From positions 1 to 5,617 of the forward strand of contig JAGBGB010000244.1 of assembly GCA_017936205.1 (NCBI GenBank): DNA of 5,617 nucleotides, written 5' to 3'. Of this stretch, positions 1-3,792 are shown one piece after another. Under the pieces are notes generated by a model. That model was not told where the DNA came from. It was given only the letters and a program-made list of their open reading frames with translations, and did no database searches. Origin of the DNA: Oscillospiraceae bacterium (GTDB taxonomy: Bacteria; Bacillota; Clostridia; Oscillospirales; Oscillospiraceae). The translations under genes were made by a program, and so were the position numbers. The first letter of the stretch is position 1; the number at the start of each line of letters is the position of its first letter.

Positions 1-82
1 ATAAATACAGCTGCACTGCATCCGGGCATTTACAGGAAAGTAATAATCTGATTTCTTCACTTGTTAAAGTGATCGTCTGCAT
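1..82 (-). CDS. 5' end of an unidentified gene, possibly a DnaD-domain protein (partial)
   Basis: An ATG at 82 (minus strand) opens a reading frame of 27 codons that runs off the left edge. It is preceded by a good ribosome binding site, AAAGGAGA at 89-96, six bases upstream, and by a promoter at 151-179. The visible protein starts MQTITLTSEEIRLLLSCKCP and continues DAVQLYLY-like. A short strand followed by an 'E-E-I-x-x-L-L-x-C-x-x-x-D-A-x-x-L-Y-L' helix resembles the N-terminus of DnaD-domain replication initiation proteins in Clostridia. That resemblance is from memory and covers under 30 residues, so the function is tentative. The reading frame itself is well supported by the start signals. 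Confidence 0.6.
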   Translation of the reverse strand, partial: MQTITLTSEEIRLLLSCKCPDAVQLYL

Positions 83-150
83 GGTAATCTCCTTTATCTA
101 TTCCGCTCTCTGCCATTAGGGCAGCTTCTTCCATTATGTATCGTCTTCTA

Positions 151-179
151 AGTATATCATATTTTTTCTTCCTCAGCAA
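151..179 (-). promoter_or_regulatory. Sigma-A-type promoter for the gene at the left edge
   Basis: On the minus strand, TTGCTG (174-179) is followed after exactly 17 bases by TATACT (151-156), with TGA directly before the -10, making it an extended -10 (TGnTATACT). Transcription would start near 144 and give a leader of about 60 bases before the ATG at 82. It is correctly oriented for the partial gene and lies about 75 bases beyond the stop of the reductase gene. No intrinsic terminator is visible between the two genes, so read-through from the reductase is also possible. Confidence 0.65.
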
Positions 180-254
180 GAAGCCCGTGGGATAGAAAAA
201 GGTAGAAATTCCGCTATAAATTTTGGCTGTGTCCTACATCTTGTGCTCCCAAAA

Positions 255-956
255 TCAGGATAGCACAAAGCCACCGTTGACCGCCAAATTCTGACCCGTT
301 ACAAAGGGAGCCTCTGCCAGATACAGCAGTGCCTGCGCCACATCCTCCGGCTGTCCGTTCCGCCCCAGAGGGCTGTCCTCTGCCAGATCTCGGAGGGTCT
401 CTTGGGACAGTTTGCCCAGCATATCCGTCAGGATCACACCGGGAGAAACACAGTTCACACGGATCCCCGAAGGCCCCAACTCCTGCGCCAATGCCTTGGT
501 CAGGGCGATGACCGCACCCTTGGTGGCAGAATAGGCTGCCTCACAGGAGGCTCCCACCTGTCCCCACATGGATGCCATATTGAGAATACAGCCCTGCTGC
601 TTCTGCAGCATGGCAGGCAGGACGGCATTGACACAGTGATAGATGCTCTTCACATTCACGGCAAAAAGCCGATCCCATTCCTCAGAGCTGATCTGAGAGA
701 TCAGACCGTAGTGGCTGATCCCTGCATTATTAATTAGAATGTCCACAGGTGGTAGCTGTGCAATGGTCTGAGATACCTGCTGCCCATCTGCCACATCGCA
801 GCACAGAGCTCTCGCACCACAGTCTCGTGCAAGCTGCTCTGCCGCCTCCTGTGCAGAATGGTAGAAAAAGCTGACCTCGTAGCCCTCCCTGCAGAACAGC
901 TCCACTGCCGCTCTGCCAATGCCACGACTGCCACCTGTGATCAATACGTGCTTCAT
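255..956 (-). CDS. ymfI: Short-chain dehydrogenase/reductase, YmfI-like (EF-P 5-aminopentanone reductase) or FabG-like
   Basis: A 233-residue cytoplasmic NAD(P)H-dependent reductase of the classical SDR family, at normal family length. The Rossmann cofactor motif TGGSRGIG is at residues 7-14, NNAG at 76-79, the structural Asn at N101 and the catalytic Ser at S129. The YxxxK pair is Y142/K146, followed by the SPG and NGG segments near the C-terminus. All catalytic residues are present. The active-site stretch around 129-148 (S-M-W-G-x-x-G-A-S-C-E...Y-S-A-T-K-G) resembles B. subtilis YmfI more than true FabG, which usually has 'S-S-x-x-G-x-x-G-N...Y'. YmfI reduces the 5-aminopentanone group on the modified lysine of elongation factor P. 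A 3-oxoacyl-ACP reductase role cannot be excluded, as there is no fab or efp gene nearby. The ATG at 956 has GGGAGG four bases upstream. It lies 49 bases after the S1 protein gene, beyond a strong hairpin, so its expression may be partly uncoupled from that operon. Confidence 0.85.
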   Translation of the reverse strand: MKHVLITGGSRGIGRAAVELFCREGYEVSFFYHSAQEAAEQLARDCGARALCCDVADGQQVSQTIAQLPPVDILINNAGISHYGLISQISSEEWDRLFAVNVKSIYHCVNAVLPAMLQKQQGCILNMASMWGQVGASCEAAYSATKGAVIALTKALAQELGPSGIRVNCVSPGVILTDMLGKLSQETLRDLAEDSPLGRNGQPEDVAQALLYLAEAPFVTGQNLAVNGGFVLS

Positions 957-976
957 ACTTCCTCCCGATTACGAAA

Positions 977-1000
977 ACAGACGCAGTCGCCTGCGTCTGT
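977..1000 (-). terminator. Perfect 10-bp hairpin after the S1-protein gene, probable intrinsic terminator
   Basis: The arms 977-986 and 991-1000 are perfectly complementary over 10 bp (ACAGACGCAG / CTGCGTCTGT), with a 4-base loop. On the minus strand the stem starts five bases after the yabR stop codon and runs directly into TTTTCG. That is a short U-tract, so termination may be partial. The plus-strand side (GATGTTT) has no T-run, so the minus orientation is the functional one. The ribosome binding site of the downstream reductase follows within about 12 bases, and no room is left for a separate promoter. The hairpin may therefore act as a leaky terminator or an RNA processing/stability element within the operon. 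Confidence 0.65.
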
Positions 1001-1005
1001 GATGT

Positions 1006-1401
1006 TTATCTTCTTCTGGTCTTGCTGCGCCGTTCATAGAGACCACAGCCGGAGATCTTGCTATCAGAATCGGACATAAACTGCTTGAGCTTCTCTTCAA
1101 AGCTCAGAGAAGCCGCCGGAGCCTTGGGCTTGGGTGCTTCTGCTCTGAGCTTGGGCTCTCTGACTGCTTCCGTCGCCCGTTTGATGGATAGAGCGATCTT
1201 CCCGTTCTCGTCGATCTTCAGAACCTTCACACGGACAGACTGCCCCTCCGTCAAATGCTCGTGAATATCCGTGACATAGGCATTGGCTACCTCAGAAATA
1301 TGCACCATACCGGTGCAATTCTCAGGCAGAGTAACGAAAGCCCCGAATTTCGTGATGGTTTTAACCGTTCCTTCCAGCAACGTACCGATTTTCAGCTCCA
1401 T
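1006..1401 (-). CDS. yabR: S1-domain RNA-binding protein, YabR-like
   Basis: A 131-residue protein with one S1 OB-fold domain at about residues 4-74. Typical elements are G-x-V-x-x-I-T-K-F-G-A-F-V (11-23), G-M-V-H-I-S-E-V (31-38) and V-x-V-K-V-L-K-I-D (57-65), ending in the I-A-L-S-I-K strand. A Pro/Ala/Lys linker (about 79-98) follows, then F-E-E-K-L-K-Q-F-M (101-109), S-D-S-K-I-S and a basic Arg-rich end, as in clostridial YabR-type proteins next to divIC. It is expected to bind RNA in the cytoplasm; its exact target is not known from sequence. The ATG at 1401 gives the family-like start MELKIG, with GGAGGAA 12 bases upstream or AAGGA 4 bases upstream. A TTG at 1422, directly after the divIC stop and with GGAG in front, would add seven residues (MEEQKDY) and is the less likely start. 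It is co-transcribed with divIC. Confidence 0.85.
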   Translation of the reverse strand: MELKIGTLLEGTVKTITKFGAFVTLPENCTGMVHISEVANAYVTDIHEHLTEGQSVRVKVLKIDENGKIALSIKRATEAVREPKLRAEAPKPKAPAASLSFEEKLKQFMSDSDSKISGCGLYERRSKTRRR

Positions 1402-1422
1402 ATAGTCCTTCTGTTCCTCCAA

Positions 1423-1701
1423 TTATTCTCCGGCATCTATATACACGATCTCCCGATCATATACCCAATGCAATCTCTCTCTGGCAAGCTGCGCTACCGC
1501 CTCGTCCGTACCTAAGTCGGCAATGCGAGCCTCTAACTCCAGATTCTGCTGTTCCAGCTCTGCTACCTCTCCGGTCAAGAGCTGATTCTGTGCACGATCC
1601 TTCCCTAACTGATTCTGCAAAGCGGTAATGCCAAGTACCGCAATCAGCACCAATGCCAGCAGGATATACCGAGTCATTCGGGATGGTTTACGACCTTGCA
1701 C
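1423..1701 (-). CDS. divIC: DivIC/FtsB-family septum formation initiator
   Basis: A 92-residue bitopic membrane protein of the FtsB/DivIC family, part of the FtsL-DivIB-DivIC trimer that activates septal cell-wall synthesis. A short basic cytoplasmic N-terminus (1-11) is followed by one membrane helix (about 11-28). A Q/L/E-rich coiled coil (about 29-64) comes next, then the extracytoplasmic motif A-R-E-R-L-H-W-V-Y-D-R-E-I-V-Y (73-87), which corresponds to the family's 'ARExLGxVxPGExxY'. Length and order fit the family. The start is GTG at 1701, with GGAGG eight bases upstream inside the end of yabQ. The two genes overlap by 14 bases, which suggests translational coupling. Since septation is needed in vegetative cells while yabP/yabQ are sporulation genes, an internal promoter is expected; a candidate lies at 1737-1765. 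Confidence 0.85.
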   Translation of the reverse strand: MQGRKPSRMTRYILLALVLIAVLGITALQNQLGKDRAQNQLLTGEVAELEQQNLELEARIADLGTDEAVAQLARERLHWVYDREIVYIDAGE

Positions 1702-2143
1702 CGCTTTCGCCTCCGTTCTGAGAATGTCGTTTTTTTATTTTAACCGATTTTTTCCTTTTTGAAAAGTCTTTTTTCAAAAAAAGTTTCATTTTTTCGATAA
1801 TTTTTTTAAAAAATCTGCTAATTTGGACAAAAGGCCACAGCAGAAGCCTCCAAAATCTGCACATGAGGGGCAGAAGCAGTGGGCTCAGTATCCACATCCA
1901 CAGTCCGAAGCCCAGAGTGGAGGCTACCAGAAAGAAGATCCGATACTCCCCTTCCCCAACATACAGCAGGAGAAGCAGGTTGCCGAAAAGCAGCAGGGAT
2001 CCAAACAGAAGATCCAGCAGCCATGTGAGTCCTCTCACCGTTCTGCGCAGAGCACGGAACAGATCGTAAATGCACCCCATAGAAAGCCCTGTGAGTCCTG
2101 CCAGCAGGAACTGCAGTCCCTGCTCTGCGATCTGTATTTCCAT
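1688..2143 (-). CDS. yabQ: YabQ-family sporulation membrane protein
   Basis: A 151-residue polytopic membrane protein matching the YabQ family, needed for spore cortex formation in B. subtilis, where it sits in the outer forespore membrane. The N-terminal helix (about 9-27) ends in the family-like G-x-x-x-G-C-I-Y-D-L-F-R-A-L-R-R block (19-34). Further hydrophobic segments lie at about 41-62 and 68-95, possibly with a fourth at 98-108. The last 40 residues are strongly basic (many Lys/Arg, 113-140) and encoded by an unusually A/T-rich stretch. The ATG at 2143 shares one base with the yabP stop codon (TGATG), and AGGAGG lies 11 bases upstream, so translation is probably coupled to yabP. The 3' end overlaps divIC by 14 bases. 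Confidence 0.88.
   Translation of the reverse strand: MEIQIAEQGLQFLLAGLTGLSMGCIYDLFRALRRTVRGLTWLLDLLFGSLLLFGNLLLLLYVGEGEYRIFFLVASTLGFGLWMWILSPLLLPLMCRFWRLLLWPFVQISRFFKKIIEKMKLFLKKDFSKRKKSVKIKKRHSQNGGESGARS
1737..1765 (-). promoter_or_regulatory. Candidate sigma-A promoter inside the end of yabQ, driving divIC-yabR
   Basis: On the minus strand, TTTTCA (1760-1765) and TAAAAT (1737-1742) are separated by 17 bases. Each matches the sigma-A consensus at four or more of six positions and lies in a very A/T-rich segment. Transcription would begin near 1730, giving a leader of roughly 30 bases before the divIC GTG. The A/T richness makes chance matches easy here. The main support is the biological need for divIC expression outside sporulation. 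Confidence 0.35.
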
Positions 2144-2412
2144 CAGCGGAACAGCCTCCTGAGGAAGCCTGTGGTCTTCTGTTCCTCTTCGTAGGCAAGG
2201 GTATCTATGAGTCCGTGAACAGACACCTGCCCACCATCGATGGAAAGAGCCTGAAGCTGCAGCTTCTGTCCACGAATGACCAGAAGTCCGCGGACGGTAC
2301 TCAGCACCACCACCGTCTCATCAAAGCTCTCTACCTCACGGACACCGGATACGCTGAGTCTCGCCCGATTATCTAAACGCAGCTCATGAGGCTGCTGCAC
2401 TTCCTTCTCCAT
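2143..2412 (-). CDS. yabP: YabP-family sporulation protein
   Basis: An 89-residue soluble protein of the YabP/YqfC family, which in B. subtilis acts in the mother cell and is needed for spore cortex assembly. The family pattern is clear along its whole length. L-x-L-D-N-R-A-R-L-S-V-S-G-V (11-24) is followed by V-E-S-F-D-E-x-x-V-V-L-S-T (27-39), then the strand-rich G-L-L-V-I-R-G-x-x-L (42-51) and L-S-I-D-G-G-Q-V-S-V-H-G-L-I (56-69). The end is short and basic (R-R-L-F-R). The ATG at 2412 has GGAGGG six bases upstream. It lies 48 bases after the kinase gene. That gap holds a sigma-E-like promoter and a stem that can cover the ribosome binding site. The stop overlaps the yabQ start by one base. 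Confidence 0.9.
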   Translation of the reverse strand: MEKEVQQPHELRLDNRARLSVSGVREVESFDETVVVLSTVRGLLVIRGQKLQLQALSIDGGQVSVHGLIDTLAYEEEQKTTGFLRRLFR

Positions 2413-2415
2413 TTA

Positions 2416-2446
2416 CATCCCTCCGAGTTATATATACGCAGGGATG
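2416..2446 (-). promoter_or_regulatory. 7-bp stem that can sequester the yabP ribosome binding site
   Basis: On the minus strand CATCCCT (2440-2446) is exactly complementary to AGGGATG (2416-2422), with a 17-base loop. The right arm includes the last four bases of the yabP Shine-Dalgarno sequence GGAGGG (2419-2424). RNA reading through from the kinase gene could fold so that the site is hidden. RNA started from the candidate sigma-E promoter at 2431-2459 would begin after the left arm and stay open. The stem is short, its loop is long and A/U-rich, and its in-cell stability is not known. Confidence 0.35.
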
Positions 2447-2459
2447 GGAAAAATATGAG
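2431..2459 (-). promoter_or_regulatory. Candidate sigma-E (mother-cell sporulation) promoter for yabP-yabQ
   Basis: On the minus strand CTCATATT (2452-2459) closely matches the sigma-E -35 consensus (about TCATATT). After 13 bases comes CGTATATA (2431-2438), a moderate match to the -10 consensus CATACAnT (C, T, A and A agree). In B. subtilis yabP and yabQ are under sigma-E control, so the site is where one would be expected. The weakness is the short leader: initiation near 2424 would leave only about 12 bases before the yabP start, with the ribosome binding site almost at the 5' end. Confidence 0.35.
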
Positions 2460-2460
2460 T

Positions 2461-3522
2461 TTAAATTCTATCCGGATGATAAAGCTCCCTGTCCAGCACG
2501 TCAGACAGCTCCACCAGACTGTGATCCAGACCGCTGCAATCGTCTACCGCAAGAGATGGGCTCTTCAGGTCCAGCTCGTCGCAGGTCTTGCGAATGCTGA
2601 AGGTCATGACCACCCCGGTGCCATCTGCCTTGGAGGTATACATCAAGGTCCCCCCATGCAGTCTGGCAATGCTGCGAAGCAACACCATTCCCAGACCAAC
2701 GCCCCGATCGGGATCCCCTAAGCCCAACTGCTCCCCCCCAGGTCCAAAGGACTCAGAGAAGGTCTCTCCATCATGGCTCAGGGTGAAGTAGATCTCACTG
2801 CCCCCATGGGTGACCTGTAATTTAAGAGCAGAGCCCTTAGGCGTATGCCGCAGGGAATTAGAGACCAGATTGTACAGAGCTCGTTGGATCAAAGCTCGAT
2901 CCAGATCCCCCCGGAGCTTGGTATCACAGGGAATATATTCTAAATGCCAGCCGCATTCCTCCAGCACAGGCCCCAGCCTGTCTGCAAAGTCCTGCATAAA
3001 TTCATGAAGCTTGGTTCGCTCCAAGTAAAGCTCTGCGGAGCCATTCACCAGCTTCCCACTATCGGAGAGCTGTCCGCACAGGCGCAGGAGCTGATACAGC
3101 GCACGATTCATATTAGCTGCCTCAGGAACCTCCCGATCCAGCTCTGCAAGCTGGTCCAGCATGGAATTGCCGGCATTCATAAGCTCATGGAGCACCCTAC
3201 GGAGATAAGCGGAGATGCTGAGCATAGCAGATGCACTGTGTCCTGACTTCTGAGGCGGCAGCAGCACGAACAGCTCGGAGTCTCCGTATGCCCGCACCTT
3301 AGCAGTATACCAGATCTCCATAATCTTCAGGTCGATCTGCAGAAGGTTCTCCCGATCCCATTGATCGTAAAACTGCTGTCCGCCCTCCAAAAGCTCGGAA
3401 AGCTGCTGATCACAAAACACTAAATTCTTCGCCGCAGGGTTGTGCCAGAGGATCTGCCCACCCTTAACCAGAAATGCCGGCTGCTGTATCATAGATAGTA
3501 GCTGTTCCATTTGCCGATCCAT
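2461..3522 (-). CDS. Soluble histidine-kinase-like protein with PAS-like N-terminus
   Basis: A 353-residue protein without membrane segments or signal peptide. Residues about 4-90 resemble a divergent PAS sensor (P-A-F-L-V-K-G-G-Q-I-L-W-H-N-P-A-A, 15-31). A helical dimerisation region (about 100-185) carries the H-box candidate H112 in V-L-H-E-L-M-N-A-G-N, where the usual Pro is replaced by Ala. The HATPase domain spans about 205-311. Its N-box is L-Y-N-L-V-S-N-S-L-R-H-T-P (N218, N222), a reduced G1 motif is at H-D-G-E (D251, G252) and G2 is G-V-G-L-G-M (274-279). An unusual acidic 40-residue tail follows (312-353). No response regulator is encoded nearby, so it looks like an orphan kinase. 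Its place before yabP and a Spo0A-box-like site upstream suggest a sporulation link (inference). The ATG at 3522 is chosen because AGGTGG precedes it; a TTG at 3579 would add 19 residues but lies within a hairpin. Confidence 0.82.
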   Translation of the reverse strand: MDRQMEQLLSMIQQPAFLVKGGQILWHNPAAKNLVFCDQQLSELLEGGQQFYDQWDRENLLQIDLKIMEIWYTAKVRAYGDSELFVLLPPQKSGHSASAMLSISAYLRRVLHELMNAGNSMLDQLAELDREVPEAANMNRALYQLLRLCGQLSDSGKLVNGSAELYLERTKLHEFMQDFADRLGPVLEECGWHLEYIPCDTKLRGDLDRALIQRALYNLVSNSLRHTPKGSALKLQVTHGGSEIYFTLSHDGETFSESFGPGGEQLGLGDPDRGVGLGMVLLRSIARLHGGTLMYTSKADGTGVVMTFSIRKTCDELDLKSPSLAVDDCSGLDHSLVELSDVLDRELYHPDRI

Positions 3523-3526
3523 ACTT

Positions 3527-3532
3527 CCACCT
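3527..3532 (-). promoter_or_regulatory. Ribosome binding site that fixes the kinase start
   Basis: AGGTGG on the minus strand, four bases before the ATG at 3522 and extended upstream as AGAGGTGG, matches the anti-Shine-Dalgarno region well. The alternative TTG start at 3579 has no comparable site and sits inside the leader hairpin, so this site decides the start. Confidence 0.65.
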
Positions 3533-3557
3533 CTCACATAGTTTGTCAGAAATGTTG

Positions 3558-3590
3558 AAAAATAACCCCTCTGTCCCAAGCATCGGGGTT
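3558..3590 (-). terminator. Terminator-like hairpin in the leader of the kinase gene
   Basis: On the minus strand AACCCC (3585-3590) pairs with GGGGTT (3564-3569) across a 15-base loop and is followed by ATTTTT (T-run 3558-3562). It lies between the candidate promoter and the kinase ATG, and would be within a few bases of the RNA 5' end. It could be a weak terminator, an attenuator or a 5' stabilising hairpin. The 6-bp stem and five Ts are modest for an intrinsic terminator. An alternative shorter pairing, CCC with GGG inside the loop, is also possible. The plus-strand side has no T-run. Confidence 0.4.
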
Positions 3591-3599
3591 CTACCTTTT

Positions 3600-3628
3600 A
3601 TCTTACCCTATTTTTCGACAAAAGGCAA
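3600..3628 (-). promoter_or_regulatory. Candidate promoter of the kinase gene
   Basis: TTGCCT (3623-3628) and TAAGAT (3600-3605) on the minus strand are 17 bases apart, each matching sigma-A consensus at four of six positions. Transcription would start near 3593, about 70 bases before the kinase ATG. The Spo0A-box-like sequence occupies most of the spacer, so binding there would be expected to affect this promoter directly. Confidence 0.4.
3611..3623 (-). promoter_or_regulatory. Spo0A box (0A box) upstream of the kinase gene
   Basis: The minus strand reads TTTTGTCGAAAAA, containing a perfect TGTCGAA core (3614-3620) with the usual T-rich and A-rich flanks of Spo0A sites. It lies about 90 bases before the kinase ATG, within the candidate promoter. 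Two one-mismatch cores, TGTCAGA (3544-3550) and TGTTGAA (3553-3559), occur nearby on the opposite strand. Spo0A is the master regulator of sporulation in Firmicutes, and sporulation genes lie downstream. A 7-base core will also occur by chance in a genome, so the context carries much of the weight. Confidence 0.5.
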
Positions 3629-3689
3629 GTAGGCAGTGAGAAATAGGGAGGAATTTTCATATTTTTTCCACAGTGAACGCATTTTCTTC

Positions 3690-3718
3690 TTGTAAAGCGG
3701 ATGCAAATGGAGTATAAT
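3690..3718 (+). promoter_or_regulatory. Sigma-A promoter of the asnA-asnS operon
   Basis: TTGTAA (3690-3695) and a perfect TATAAT (3713-3718) are separated by 17 bases. Initiation would fall near 3725, giving a leader of about 68 bases. That is far too short for a T-box riboswitch, which commonly controls asparagine genes in Firmicutes. Confidence 0.8.
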
Positions 3719-3723
3719 AGAAA

Positions 3724-3767
3724 GGCATATTTTGCAATTCGTTTCTCTCAAAGGAATTTGCTATGCC
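3724..3767 (+). promoter_or_regulatory. Long imperfect inverted repeat at the very start of the asnA leader
   Basis: GGCATA (3724-3729) pairs with TATGCC (3762-3767). Inside it, GCAATTC (3734-3740) pairs with GAATTTGC (3754-3761) with one bulged base. Four Ts are unpaired on the left side and the loop is 13 bases. The repeat begins essentially at the predicted transcription start and ends 11 bases before the asnA Shine-Dalgarno sequence. It could be a 5' RNA hairpin affecting stability or translation, or a DNA operator for a dimeric regulator. It has no T-run after it, so it is not an intrinsic terminator. Confidence 0.5.
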
Positions 3768-3777
3768 ATTTTCAGAA

Positions 3778-3786
3778 AAAGGAGGT
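3778..3786 (+). promoter_or_regulatory. Strong ribosome binding site that fixes the asnA start
   Basis: AAAGGAGGT is a near-full match to the 16S rRNA 3' end, six bases before the ATG at 3793. An in-frame ATG at 3763, itself preceded by AAAGGA (3750-3755), would add ten residues (MPFSEKGGYC) that AsnA proteins lack; this stronger site supports the downstream start. Confidence 0.8.
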
Positions 3787-3792
3787 TACTGC

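Noticed and set aside
241..268. 7-bp inverted repeat (TTGTGCT / AGCACAA) around the reductase stop codon
   Set aside because: No T-run follows on either strand, the loop is 14 bases and one arm is coding sequence, so it does not support a terminator call.
402..737. Plus-strand open frames opposite the reductase gene
   Set aside because: They lie fully inside a well-supported SDR gene on the other strand and show no recognisable protein features.
1402..1422. TTG start extending the S1 protein by seven residues
   Set aside because: The extension is not family-like and would place the GGAGGA ribosome binding site inside the coding sequence. It remains possible, because a GGAG lies five bases before the TTG.
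3541..3559. Two further Spo0A-box-like cores (TGTCAGA, TGTTGAA)
   Set aside because: Each has a mismatch in the core and the region is A/T-rich, so I do not list them as separate sites. They are only mentioned as possible weak companions of the perfect box.
3523..3579. TTG start extending the kinase by 19 residues
   Set aside because: A rare start codon with no ribosome binding site, located inside the leader hairpin, while the ATG at 3522 has a good site.
3719..3792. T-box riboswitch for the asparagine operon
   Set aside because: The leader is only about 68 bases, with no room for the specifier stem, T-box sequence and terminator/antiterminator of a T-box.
3763..3792. Upstream in-frame start for asnA adding ten residues
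   Set aside because: The added residues are absent from the AsnA family, and the ATG at 3793 has the stronger and better placed ribosome binding site. The upstream ATG is also in the arm of a hairpin.
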